Assembly: GCA_963744345.1 (NCBI GenBank)
Contig: CAVUTD010000021.1
Location: forward strand, 228,315 to 292,314
Direction: 5' to 3'
Origin: DASTFP01 sp963744345
GTDB lineage: Bacteria > Verrucomicrobiota > Verrucomicrobiia > Chthoniobacterales > Terrimicrobiaceae
DNA: 64,000 nucleotides
Shown here piece by piece: positions 28,162 through 36,784 of the stretch. The notes under the pieces were generated by a model that was given only the letters and a program-made list of their open reading frames with translations, was not told the DNA's origin and did not search any database. A program made the position numbers and the translations under genes. Position 1 is the stretch's first letter. Each line of letters begins with the position of its first letter.

Positions 28162-28223
28162 TCAACCGCATCAAAAAATCTGCGGAGCCCAATGATATGT
28201 TGAATCCCAGGAGGATTTTTTGA
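28105..28223 (+). repeat. 62-bp tandem duplication of the glcD 3' end
   Basis: The last 20 or so codons of glcD are repeated with a 62-bp period. The genuine end reads KRIKKAFDPNDILNPGKIF-stop; the copy reads NRIKKSAEPNDMLNPRRIF-stop in another frame. The copy is diverged, so it is old or came from another glcD. It carries AGGAGG at 28209-28214, a good ribosome site for the next gene, and its stop overlaps that gene's ATG (TGATG at 28221-28225). Confidence 0.85.
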
Positions 28224-28639
28224 TGAACGCTCAACGCTCAACGCTGAACTCTCAACGCTCAAACGGGAATCGCGCTTACGATATGAAAGATCGGTTGCCG
28301 GGATATGCGGTGCGCATAATCCATGTCGCGGAGTCAATGCAGCGCTCGGCTGTCGGCTTGCATATTGCGGATCAGCTGCTCCGCTCAGGAACATCGCCTT
28401 ATGGCAATCATGGAGAGGCTGAAGGGGCGAAGTCTCGCGAGCGTTTCATTCACAAACTTCGGGTGTGCTTCAAGGACCTGTGCGAATCGCGGCGGTGGCT
28501 GACGCTTATTCAGCGCGCCGCTGTGGTTGATCAACCCCAACTGCGTGGATCTTTTATCAACGAAGTTGACGAACTTGTCAGGATTTTTGGTCAAAGCATC
28601 CAAACCGCTGCCAGGCATCAAAGAGGAGAGCAAACTTGA
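28223..28639 (+). CDS. Four-helix bundle protein (23S rRNA intervening-sequence / Avd-like)
   Basis: This 138-residue protein belongs to the small four-helix-bundle family found in 23S rRNA intervening sequences and related to the accessory protein Avd of diversity-generating retroelements. Landmarks are YAVRIIHVAESMQRSAVGLH near residues 29-48, LLRSGTSPYGNHGEA, KLRVCFKDLCESRRWL and FINEVDELVRIFGQSIQTA. The first 15 residues (NAQRSTLNSQRS) are simply the translated inverted-repeat arm. ATG 28223 has AGGAGG nine bases upstream; ATG 28283 is the conservative alternative. Its stop overlaps the TTG start of glcF. Function unknown; a basic RNA-binding bundle is the family picture. Confidence 0.85.
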   Translation: MNAQRSTLNSQRSNGNRAYDMKDRLPGYAVRIIHVAESMQRSAVGLHIADQLLRSGTSPYGNHGEAEGAKSRERFIHKLRVCFKDLCESRRWLTLIQRAAVVDQPQLRGSFINEVDELVRIFGQSIQTAARHQRGEQT

Positions 28640-28672
28640 GCGTTGAGCGTCCAGCGTTGAGCGTTGAGCGTT
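28226..28672 (+). mobile_element. Inverted-repeat element carrying a four-helix-bundle protein
   Basis: A 37-bp arm at 28226-28262 is the reverse complement of 28636-28672 at 35 of 37 positions. Each arm is built from repeated AACGCTC heptads. The 373 bp between encode a four-helix-bundle (S23/23S-intervening-sequence type) protein. The element is nested between glcD and glcF, normally adjacent genes. No transposase is inside, so it would depend on functions in trans or on its own protein. Confidence 0.8.
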
Positions 28673-29982
28673 CTGCAAGAGCGCATAGCCCGATTCGCGA
28701 AATGGACTACGCGCTCTTGCAGCAGTGCATTCATTGTGGAATGTGCCTGCCGACCTGCCCGACATACGATGAGACAAAAATCGAGCGCAACAGCCCTCGT
28801 GGACGCGTAGCGCTCATGCGAGCAATCGCCGATCGGCGGCTGGAGCCGAGCAAAGTCTTCGGCGAAGAGATGTACTTCTGCCTTGGCTGCCTGGCTTGCG
28901 AGACTGCTTGCCCCGCCGGAGTCAAATACGCGCAGCTTTTTGAGGCCGCGCGAGAGGAGGTGGAAGTAGCTGGAGTGCTACGCAAGCCGAGTCGCAGCGT
29001 GATCCGTTCGATCATTCTGAAGGGTCTTTTCACTCACCCTCGCTTGCTTAGGGTCGCTGGACGTCTGCTGTGGCTCTATCGAATTAGCGGAGCACAAAGT
29101 TTATTTCGGCTTCTCCACTTGAATAAAATGCTGCCTCGTCGATACCAGGAGTTGGAAAGGATGACGCCCGCAGCACGGGCGAGATTCTCCTGCCACCTCA
29201 TCAGGGACGTCGAGCGTCCATCGGGGAAAGTCAGGCACAAGGTGGGCATGCTGACGGGCTGTGTGCAGGATATCGTGTTTCCCGACATTAATCGCGATAC
29301 CGTCGACGTTCTCCTTGCCAACGGGTGCGAAGTCCGCACGCCTCGCGTTCAGTATTGTTGCGGTTCACTGCATGCACATAATGGAGAGGTTGAGACGGCG
29401 AAGGATCTCGCACGCAGGCAGATTGACGCTTTTGATCCGGACTCTCTGGACGCAATCATCACAAATGCGGCTGGCTGCGGTTCGCATCTGAAGGCTTATG
29501 GTATCCTGCTGGCGGACGATGCTAAGTACTCCGCGCGCGCGCGAGCATGGTCGTCGAAGGTTCGCGACATCCATGAATGGCTCTGCTTAATCAATTTTCG
29601 CAGACCGCAAATCGCTAGCGGGAGGGATGTTTCCGTCACGTATCACGAAGCTTGTCATCTCTGCCACGGGCAAAAAATCATACGACAACCGAGGGACGTT
29701 TTAAGGGCCATCCCAGGTCTTAAGCTTGTTGAGCTGACAGAATCGACCTGGTGCTGCGGCAGCGCAGGCATCTACAATATCACCCAGCCTGAGATGGCCG
29801 CAAAGCTGCAAGCGCGAAAGCTGCGTCATGTCGCCGAAACCGGCGCTTCGATCGTTGCCACTGCAAATCCCGGGTGCCTCTTGCAACTGGCAAGCGGAGC
29901 TCGCAGGTTCTCGACCCAAGTGACAATTCGGCATCCGATCAGCCTCTTAGCCGAAGCGTATCGATCGGAAGACCAATCGTAA
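28636..29982 (+). CDS. glcF: Glycolate oxidase iron-sulfur subunit GlcF
   Basis: The protein carries two 4Fe-4S motifs, CIHCGMCLPTCP and CLGCLACETACP, then two CCG domains (YCCGSLHAHNG and WCCGSAGIYNI), the layout of GlcF. It accepts electrons from GlcD. TTG 28636 has a strong AGAGGAG site seven bases upstream and overlaps the stop of the four-helix gene (TTGA); from there the N-terminus (SVERPALSVERS) is the translated right arm of the inverted repeat. The ancestral start is probably ATG 28702 (MDYALLQQ), which now lacks a ribosome site. The next gene overlaps its stop (TAATG). Confidence 0.92.
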   Translation: MSVERPALSVERSARAHSPIREMDYALLQQCIHCGMCLPTCPTYDETKIERNSPRGRVALMRAIADRRLEPSKVFGEEMYFCLGCLACETACPAGVKYAQLFEAAREEVEVAGVLRKPSRSVIRSIILKGLFTHPRLLRVAGRLLWLYRISGAQSLFRLLHLNKMLPRRYQELERMTPAARARFSCHLIRDVERPSGKVRHKVGMLTGCVQDIVFPDINRDTVDVLLANGCEVRTPRVQYCCGSLHAHNGEVETAKDLARRQIDAFDPDSLDAIITNAAGCGSHLKAYGILLADDAKYSARARAWSSKVRDIHEWLCLINFRRPQIASGRDVSVTYHEACHLCHGQKIIRQPRDVLRAIPGLKLVELTESTWCCGSAGIYNITQPEMAAKLQARKLRHVAETGASIVATANPGCLLQLASGARRFSTQVTIRHPISLLAEAYRSEDQS

Positions 29983-31412
29983 TGTTTACCGAGGTCCTTG
30001 TCGCATTGTCTCTTCTTGCGACCGTTTTGTTCCACGCTGCCGGCATCTTTCTTGGCATTCAGGCGGTGTTGATCTCGCGAACGCCTCAGGCAGCCATCGG
30101 TTGGGCCCTGGCCCTGGCTTTACTTCCCTACATTGCTATCCCGTTGTTCCTCGTTTTTGGAGAATCACGTTTTTCCGGCTACATCCTCGCAGGGGTAGAG
30201 GGAAACCCGGAAATCGACGCAGGGCTTAAGCAAGCGCAGCGCGCTTTGGCCCCATTTCGGGCCTCGCTACTCGAAAAATACAGCGATGCTGAGCGTCTCG
30301 GAATCAGCTTGCGAGGACTTCCTCCGACCCGCGGAAACGCCTGCCGTTTATTGATTGATGGCAAGGAGACGTTCCGGACAATCTTTCAGGCGATTCAAAA
30401 AGCGCAAAGCTATGTGATCGTTCAGTTTTATATTGTTCATGATGATGGGTTGGGGGGCGCGCTCAAGGAGAGTCTTATCGGAGCCGCTGGCCGGGGGGTG
30501 CGCTGTTGGTTGCTCTACGATGTCATAGGTTCCAAGGGCTTAAGCGATGCCTACATCACGGAGTTGCGCGACGCAGGCGTGCTCGTCGAGGCTTTTGTCA
30601 CCAATCGACAGTTCGGAAGACGGTTTCAGATCAACTTCCGCAACCATCGGAAGTTGGTCGTCGTTGATGGAAGGATAGCCTTCCTTGGAGGTCTTAATGC
30701 CGGGGATGAATATCTTGGGTTGGGCTCGCTTGGCGCTTGGCGGGATACTCATCTTCAGCTCGAAGGTCCTGCCGTGATCGCGCTTCAAGTCTCCTTCTTG
30801 GAGGATTGGCACTATGCGTGCAAAGAAGTGCCGGACATTCCCTTCGAGCCGCGGGCCGCGGGCAACCAGACAGTATTCGTTTTTGCCTCTGGGCCGGCGG
30901 AAACCTGGAACGTGAGCACAGCTCTCTATAACGAGATCATCCATGACGTTCGCGAGAGACTTTGGATCGCCAGCCCCTATTTTGTGCCGGATCAGACGCT
31001 CCGAACGGCACTCGGTCATGCTGCCCTCCGCGGAGTTGATGTGCGCATCATTCTGCCTCAGAAGCCCGACCACCTGCTGCCCTGGCTGTCTTCCTTCACA
31101 TTTTATCCGCTGATGCGCGAAGCGGGCGTGAAGGTCTGGCGTTATCAGCGGGGCTTCATGCATCAGAAAATTCTTCTCGCGGATAACGATTTGGCACTCA
31201 TCGGATCCGTGAATATGGATTTTCGTTCCTTCATGCTGAACTTCGAGCTCTCCGCCATCGTTCAGGATCCCGCGTTCGCTGCGACGGTGGAAAAGATGCT
31301 CGAGAAAGACTTCGCGCGTAGCGAACCGGAGAACCTCCAAAAATTCGAAAAAGGAAACTTCCTGTTCCGGCTCAAATGCCGGATGGCGGCACTCATGAGC
31401 CCAGAGCAGTAA
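29982..31412 (+). CDS. cls: Cardiolipin synthase (phospholipase D family)
   Basis: This 476-residue membrane enzyme joins two phosphatidylglycerol molecules, or PG and PE, into cardiolipin. Two N-terminal hydrophobic segments (about residues 5-25 and 38-58) anchor it. The two HKD motifs are intact: HRKLVVVDGRIAFLGGLN near 222-239 and HQKILLADNDLALIGSVN near 402-419. ATG 29982 overlaps the glcF stop, giving translational coupling. The pairing with glcF looks like gene packing rather than function. Confidence 0.93.
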   Translation: MFTEVLVALSLLATVLFHAAGIFLGIQAVLISRTPQAAIGWALALALLPYIAIPLFLVFGESRFSGYILAGVEGNPEIDAGLKQAQRALAPFRASLLEKYSDAERLGISLRGLPPTRGNACRLLIDGKETFRTIFQAIQKAQSYVIVQFYIVHDDGLGGALKESLIGAAGRGVRCWLLYDVIGSKGLSDAYITELRDAGVLVEAFVTNRQFGRRFQINFRNHRKLVVVDGRIAFLGGLNAGDEYLGLGSLGAWRDTHLQLEGPAVIALQVSFLEDWHYACKEVPDIPFEPRAAGNQTVFVFASGPAETWNVSTALYNEIIHDVRERLWIASPYFVPDQTLRTALGHAALRGVDVRIILPQKPDHLLPWLSSFTFYPLMREAGVKVWRYQRGFMHQKILLADNDLALIGSVNMDFRSFMLNFELSAIVQDPAFAATVEKMLEKDFARSEPENLQKFEKGNFLFRLKCRMAALMSPEQ

Positions 31413-31487
31413 ACTAAGTTAGGGGGGCGAGGCAGCCGCGCTCCCTGAAACGCGCGCGTCCCCGAAGGACAGAAGTGCAGCGTTGCC

Positions 31488-32480
31488 TTAGTGGGGTTGG
31501 CCTCGCGTGCGCAACTTATCGAGCAGCACGGCCAGGATGATCACGGCACCCTTGACGACCAGTTGCCAGTAGAATGACACATTCATCAGGGTCAGGCCGT
31601 TGTTGAGGACAGCAACAATAAGAGCGCCGATGAGCGTTCCAAAGACGGTACCGATGCCACCGGAGAAGCTGGTGCCGCCAAGTATGACGGCGGCAATCGC
31701 ATCCAATTCGTAGCCCTCTCCCAAACGCCCTTGCGCGCTGTAGAGCCGACTGGCCTGCATTACACCACCCAAGCCGGACAGGAAGCCGCTGATGCCATAG
31801 ACAAAGATCAGAACGGTCGCGACCGGTATGCCCGTAAGACGCGCTGCGAGCGGGTTCCCCCCGACGGCATAGATATGCACACCAAGGACCGTTCGGTGCA
31901 GGATGAACGCGCTGGCAAGAATGACAACCAACGCTATGACCACGAGCCAGGGGATCGGGCCCAAGTAGCTATTGCCAATCCAAGCGAATGACAGATCGTT
32001 ATTTATTAGCGTCGTGCCTCCCGCGAACAAGTATGCGGCTCCACGAAGGGCAGTATAAGTGCCCAGCGTGACAATAAAGGGGGGCAACCCGAAATAGTGA
32101 ACGATACAGCCAGTGATTACTCCCACTATTGTTCCGCTCAAGAGTGCGATCGGGATCGCGGCCCAACTTAGCGAGGGGTTAAGAGAGACCAATAGCGAGA
32201 GGACGGCCGTCATGCCGAGAACCGAGCCTACCGCAAGATCGATGCCTCCGGTCAGAATCACGAACGTCATTCCCGCAGCGAGAACGATGTTAATCGAGGC
32301 CTGCCGGACCACGTTGATCAGATTATTTGTCGTCAGAAAACTCTCGGTGAGGAAAGCAAAGAGAACGCAGATGACGATGAGCACTGGCAGCATCCCCGCA
32401 ACCTGAATGAGGCTGCGCATGACCTCCTTCCGCGCTACAGCGCTGACGGTGGTATTCTGAGGAGGAGATAGAGTAGCCAT
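31488..32480 (-). CDS. Ribose-type ABC transporter permease (RbsC-like)
   Basis: This 330-residue permease of the branched sugar/ribose family has about eight to ten hydrophobic segments. Typical landmarks are LAAGMTFVILTGGIDLAVGS near residues 68-87, VGGNPLAARLTGIPV and the final AVILGGTSFSGGIGTVFGT. It forms the membrane part of the importer with the ATPase at 32502-34034 and the binding protein at 34003-34950. Gene order binding protein, ATPase, permease is one operon on the minus strand. The substrate (ribose, xylose, galactose or similar) cannot be decided. Confidence 0.93.
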   Translation of the reverse strand: MATLSPPQNTTVSAVARKEVMRSLIQVAGMLPVLIVICVLFAFLTESFLTTNNLINVVRQASINIVLAAGMTFVILTGGIDLAVGSVLGMTAVLSLLVSLNPSLSWAAIPIALLSGTIVGVITGCIVHYFGLPPFIVTLGTYTALRGAAYLFAGGTTLINNDLSFAWIGNSYLGPIPWLVVIALVVILASAFILHRTVLGVHIYAVGGNPLAARLTGIPVATVLIFVYGISGFLSGLGGVMQASRLYSAQGRLGEGYELDAIAAVILGGTSFSGGIGTVFGTLIGALIVAVLNNGLTLMNVSFYWQLVVKGAVIILAVLLDKLRTRGQPH

Positions 32481-32501
32481 GATTGATGGGGTTTACTTAG
32501 C

Positions 32502-34034
32502 TTAGATGCCAGTTGCAAACTTCATGATATTCTTCTGGGTGACTTCGATTCCGGTGTCGCCGCCAACCTCACCCATCACAACGCCCTCACGCATGACCAT
32601 CACACGCTTGCAAACGCCAATGATCTCGGGCAGTTCACTCGAGATGAAGATCACAGCCATGCCCTTGTTAGCGAGCTGTTGAATCACCGAGTAGATTTCC
32701 GCTTTTGCGCCGATATCCACTCCGCGGGTGGGCTCATCCAGGATGAGCACTTTGGGATTGATCTCCAGCCAGCGCGCCAGAAGCAGCTTCTGCTGGTTGC
32801 CGCCAGACAGGCCGCCCGCTCGAACCCATAGTGAAGCCGCGCGCAGACGAAGCGATTTTGCCTGAACCTTGGAACGTTCGTTTACATCGCCGAAATCAAT
32901 TACACCCGCCTTAGCGTGTCGGCCGAAGATGTTCATGGCGATGTTATCGCGGCAGGACATCCCCAGAAAGACGCCTGCGAGCTTCCGATCCTCGGGAACG
33001 TAACCAATACCCTCTTTAACCGCATCGATCGGATGCTTGATATTCACCAGTTTTCCGTTGAGGTAAACCTCGCCGCTCACCTTGGGATCCGCGCCAAAAA
33101 TCAACCGAGCCAGCTCAGTGCGCCCCGCTCCGACCAGCCCAGCCAAGCCCAGGACCTCACCAGCGCGCAGTTCCAGGCCGGCGTTTTTCACCAATTCCTT
33201 GTCGGACATGTTCTTTACGCGCAAGACGACTTCACCTGGCGCGGCCGTCTTCTCGGGATAGAGATCCTCAAGCTTTCTACCAACCATCATTTCGATAATA
33301 CGGTCCGAAGTGAACTCGGGCCGCGTCAGCTCCCCAATGTATTCGCCGTCTCGAAAGACGGAAAGACGGTCCGACAGCTCATAGATCTCGGCCATTCGAT
33401 GGCTGATGTAGATAATAGCCATACCCTCCGAGCGTAGCTGTTTCACGACAGAAAACAGGCGTTCTGTTTCACGGTCAGAAAGCGCTGTCGTCGGCTCATC
33501 CATGACCAGAATGCGGCTCTTGTAGAAGAGCGCGCGCGCGATTTCCACTTGCTGCTGCTCAGCAATCGAGAGGTGATTGGCCAACTGGCCTGCTTTGAAC
33601 CTGGCGCCCAACCGGTCGAGCACCTGCTGAGTATGCGCTATCATCGAGCCGGTATCGGTGAGAAAGCCTAACTTGGTCTCCTCGGAGCCGAGGAACACAT
33701 TTCCCGCGACCGTTAAATTGGGGGCAATCGTGAGCTCCTGGTAAATGATCCCGATACCCGCCGCGCGGGCTTGATGCGGCGTGTGAAAATGCACGGGCTT
33801 TCCATCCAATTTGATCTCGCCCCCATCCGGGAGTTGTGCTCCCACTAGTATTTTCATCAACGTGCTTTTTCCCGCGCCGTTCTCGCCAACCAGAGCGTGG
33901 ACCTCTCCTGGATATACCGTGAGATCCACGCCCTTAAGCGCGCGCACCCCGGGGAAACTCTTGGTTACCCCCCGCACGATAAGGATCGGCTGACCGGTAG
34001 ACTTACTTGGTCCAGCCTTGGTACTCGTTGACAT
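32502..34034 (-). CDS. Ribose-type sugar ABC transporter ATPase (RbsA/MglA-like)
   Basis: This 510-residue double ATPase energises sugar import. The first half has Walker A GENGAGKST near residues 52-60, the signature LSIAEQQQVEIARAL and Walker B ILVMDEPTTAL. The second half keeps the signature LSGGNQQKLLLARWL and Walker B LILDEPTRGVD but has the usual degenerate Walker A (GLVGAGRTE). The start lies 32 bp inside the end of the binding-protein gene, a tight overlap supporting coupled translation. Confidence 0.94.
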   Translation of the reverse strand: MSTSTKAGPSKSTGQPILIVRGVTKSFPGVRALKGVDLTVYPGEVHALVGENGAGKSTLMKILVGAQLPDGGEIKLDGKPVHFHTPHQARAAGIGIIYQELTIAPNLTVAGNVFLGSEETKLGFLTDTGSMIAHTQQVLDRLGARFKAGQLANHLSIAEQQQVEIARALFYKSRILVMDEPTTALSDRETERLFSVVKQLRSEGMAIIYISHRMAEIYELSDRLSVFRDGEYIGELTRPEFTSDRIIEMMVGRKLEDLYPEKTAAPGEVVLRVKNMSDKELVKNAGLELRAGEVLGLAGLVGAGRTELARLIFGADPKVSGEVYLNGKLVNIKHPIDAVKEGIGYVPEDRKLAGVFLGMSCRDNIAMNIFGRHAKAGVIDFGDVNERSKVQAKSLRLRAASLWVRAGGLSGGNQQKLLLARWLEINPKVLILDEPTRGVDIGAKAEIYSVIQQLANKGMAVIFISSELPEIIGVCKRVMVMREGVVMGEVGGDTGIEVTQKNIMKFATGI

Positions 34035-34950
34035 TCTCGCGAGTGATCAATTTGGTGGGGATAAGGATCAAGTCTTTTTCAGGCTTTTTGCCCTTCATGA
34101 CGTCCACGCCAACTTCGACGGCTTTCTGAGCCATGGCGTAGGGGTCTTGCGCAGGGGTGGCTTCGAACAAACTGCCCTTGCTCTTCAGCGCTGAGACTGC
34201 ATCGGGGGAACCGTCGACACCAACGATGAAGAATTCGTTACGATTGGCCTGCTTTGCCGCGAGGTCGCAACCAATGGCGGTCGGATCATTGATTGCGAAC
34301 ACTGCGTCAAGTTTCTTGTTTGCGGTTAGCAGGTCTGTCATCACTCGCAAGCCACCGTCCCGGCTTCCTTGGGCGTTCTGGTCTTGAGAGAGGATCTTGA
34401 TGTCGGGATTTTTGCCGAAAACATCCAGGGCACCGGCGACGCGGTCCTGAACCGCAGTAACGGACGGCCCGTTCACAATGACGATCTGCCCCTTGCCTTT
34501 GAGTTTGTCGACGATGTATTGGGCAGCCTGTTGACCGGCTTGACGATTGTCAGAAGTCACCGTGGCGTCGACTCCTCCCTCCGCTCCAACATCCACGGCG
34601 ACGACTGCGACTCCAGCCTCCTTAGCTCGCCGCACCGCGGGCGCTATTCCTTTGCTGTCGGCTGCGCCGAGGAGAATGAGGTTAACCCCTGACGAAATCA
34701 AATTGTCTACCTGATTGGCTTGATTGTTGACATCGTAGTTGCTTGAAAGAGAGTTGAACTTCACTTTCGGGTTTACCTCCTTCGCCTTTGATTCGGCGCC
34801 GCGAGCGATCTGAACAAAAAATGGGTTTCCCAGGTCACCAGCGGTCACGGCAGCCGATTTAAGTTCTTTCTCAGCTGCCTGCAGCGGCGCGCCGAAAGCG
34901 GCTCCCATAAGAAGACAAAGCGAAGTTTTGAGCGTATGGGGGATTTTCAT
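34003..34950 (-). CDS. Periplasmic sugar-binding protein (RbsB-like)
   Basis: This 315-residue periplasmic-binding protein (Peripla_BP_4) has a signal peptide (LKTSLCLLMGAAFGAPLQA near residues 7-25). The mature protein contains VTAGDLGNPFFVQIARGAES, ILLGAADSKGIAPAVRRAKEA, VDVGAEGGVDATVTSDNRQA and FAINDPTAIGCDLAAKQ, typical of ribose/galactose-type receptors. First gene of the three-gene importer operon. The region upstream (34951-35190) presumably carries the promoter, but I could not identify one. Confidence 0.93.
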   Translation of the reverse strand: MKIPHTLKTSLCLLMGAAFGAPLQAAEKELKSAAVTAGDLGNPFFVQIARGAESKAKEVNPKVKFNSLSSNYDVNNQANQVDNLISSGVNLILLGAADSKGIAPAVRRAKEAGVAVVAVDVGAEGGVDATVTSDNRQAGQQAAQYIVDKLKGKGQIVIVNGPSVTAVQDRVAGALDVFGKNPDIKILSQDQNAQGSRDGGLRVMTDLLTANKKLDAVFAINDPTAIGCDLAAKQANRNEFFIVGVDGSPDAVSALKSKGSLFEATPAQDPYAMAQKAVEVGVDVMKGKKPEKDLILIPTKLITRENVNEYQGWTK

Positions 34951-35190
34951 AAGATGATTTTGGTTTTTTGGGGTGTTCTGGTTTTCGAGAGTTGTCAGGG
35001 GAAATGGCAGGTAAATTCAACGTAGTTCAGCGAGCGTCCAATCCAGGGGCGGAGGATGAACGTTTGCAAGTTTGTGGTCAACGGAAAACTCAACGAAACC
35101 TCCTCGGCGCGGCGGGGGAATCCTAAGGCGCTTAGCGAGCGATAAGGACACCGAGTTGCAGTCGGCTCAGCTTAGACGAGTGAAGTGATC

Positions 35191-36334
35191 TTATGAATCC
35201 GGATCCAAGTCGTCCTGGCTACCTTTCCTGTAGGTGAGACCCCGAAGCTTACCTTCAATGAAGGCATCGATGGCGCCATCCATGACGCCTTGGATGTCAC
35301 TGGTTTGGACGCCCGTCCGAAGGTCCTTGACCATCTGGTAAGGTTGGAAGACGTAAGAGCGGATCTGGTTGCCCCAGGCGATGTCTCCCTTTTCGCCATA
35401 TTGGCGCTCGGTTTCGGCTCGCTTGCGGTCTGCTTCGATCTGGTAAAGTTTGGCCTTGAGCATTTTCATGGCCACGTCACGATTGCGGCCTTGGCTTCTC
35501 TCGGCCTGACAGGCGACCACGATCCCGGTAGGAAGATGAGTAATTCGGACCGCGGTCTCGACTTTGTTGACGTTTTGACCACCCTTGCCGCCCGAACGGT
35601 ACGTGTCGAGTTTGAGGTCAGCGTCATTGATTTGGATAGGTGCGTCTTCGATCTCCGGAACGACGTCAACGCTGGCGAATGACGTATGACGCCGCTTGTT
35701 TGAGTCGAACGGGGAGATTCGCACAAGACGGTGAACGCCAATTTCATTCTTGAGATATCCGTAGGCATGGTCTCCCGAAACGCGCAAGGTGGCTGATTTG
35801 ATGCCGGCCTCATCGCCAACTTGAATGTCCACAATTTCGGAGTGCAGTCCGCCACCTTCCATCCAGCGGGAGTACATCCGCAGGAGCATGTCTGCCCAAT
35901 CGCACGATTCGGTGCCTCCCGCACCGGCGTGGATCGTCAGAAAGGCTGGATTTTTGTCGAACTCACCAGAGAGCAACTGCTGAAGCTCAAATTTTTCCAA
36001 GTCTCGCAGGAGAGCCTCGAACTCGGAGCGAACTTCGGCGATAGCAGCGGCTTGGTTCTGGGCAGTTTCCTCGGAGGCAAGTTCCTTGAGAACGTCCAGA
36101 TCGGCGGCACGGGATTCCAGAGCGAGGAAGGGCTGAATCTTGGCGCGGAGCTCGGAAACTTCCTCAACGTCGGCCTGGGCGTTCTCTTTGTTGTTCCAGA
36201 AGTCTGTCTTTGCCATCCGGGCCTCGACTTGCGCGCGGCGCCGGCTAAGAGCACTCAGGTCAAAGAAACCTCCGCAACTCGGCAATGCGCGCAGAGATAG
36301 CGGAGGTGTCGATAGCTTCGAGTTCGTCAATCAT
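35191..36334 (-). CDS. prfB: Peptide chain release factor 2, programmed +1 frameshift
   Basis: RF2 terminates translation at UGA and UAA. The main frame (down to 35191) holds the anticodon-like SPF motif in RISPFDSNKRRH and the peptidyl-hydrolysis motif GGQ in GGKGGQNVNKVE. The true start is ATG 36334 (MIDELEAIDTSAIS), in the zero frame, overlapping the ftsB stop by 4 bp. Twenty-four codons later the zero frame ends at CTT TGA C, where a +1 shift continues as DLSALSRRRAQVEARM. Product about 380 residues. Taking the long frame alone from 36330 would give a wrong N-terminus. Confidence 0.95.
36259..36273 (-). promoter_or_regulatory. prfB autoregulatory +1 frameshift site
   Basis: On the minus strand the sequence is GGAGG TTT CTT TGA C. 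An internal Shine-Dalgarno-like GGAGG stands three bases before the CTT slippery codon, followed by an in-frame UGA and C, the classical arrangement that lets scarce RF2 promote its own synthesis. Confidence 0.92.
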
Positions 36335-36684
36335 TGCGGTTTTGGCGCCGGCTTTTCCGTCTTTGCGGGATCGAGCCGGAAGATCGTTTCGCCTTCCTTC
36401 ATTGTATCAAGCTTATCGCGGGCTATGGTCTCGATGTACTCCTTATCGTTTTCGAGGAGGTACACTTCGCGCTCGCGCTGTTTACGCAGCAATTGCAGCG
36501 CGGCCAGCTCTTCCCGATGTTCCAGGAGATTCTGCGCCATTTGATCTCGGCGGGTGACTTCCGGATAGAACCAGAGGACGATTCCGGCCAAGCTTCCTCC
36601 AATGATCAAGGTCAACAGCACGCGATTAAGCGCGTTCCAAAAGGAGGCATCGCTCCTTCGTCGCGCTTCTTCGAATGACCTCAT
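36331..36684 (-). CDS. ftsB: Septum formation initiator FtsB/DivIC
   Basis: This 117-residue bitopic protein has one membrane segment (about residues 22-42, LLTLIIGGSLAGIVLWFY) followed by a coiled coil (about 47-85, rich in Glu, Leu and Arg) and a short conserved YIETIARDKLDTMKEGETIF tail. This is the FtsB/DivIC layout: a divisome linker that pairs with FtsL and FtsQ. It lies downstream of eno and overlaps prfB by 4 bp. eno-ftsB linkage is common in bacteria. Confidence 0.9.
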   Translation of the reverse strand: MRSFEEARRRSDASFWNALNRVLLTLIIGGSLAGIVLWFYPEVTRRDQMAQNLLEHREELAALQLLRKQREREVYLLENDKEYIETIARDKLDTMKEGETIFRLDPAKTEKPAPKPQ

Positions 36685-36784
36685 TCTCTTATGTTACCAC
36701 GGAGAAAGCTAAGGGCACAGATTATTATTGTCGTCCAGTGGCGTGCGGCCATAAGCGCGCGCAGAGCAGATCTGAGGGAGAGCG

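Noticed and set aside
28226..28262. CRISPR-like array suggested by the repeated AACGCTC units
   Set aside because: The heptads are contiguous, have no spacers and belong to one arm of an inverted repeat; no cas genes are present.
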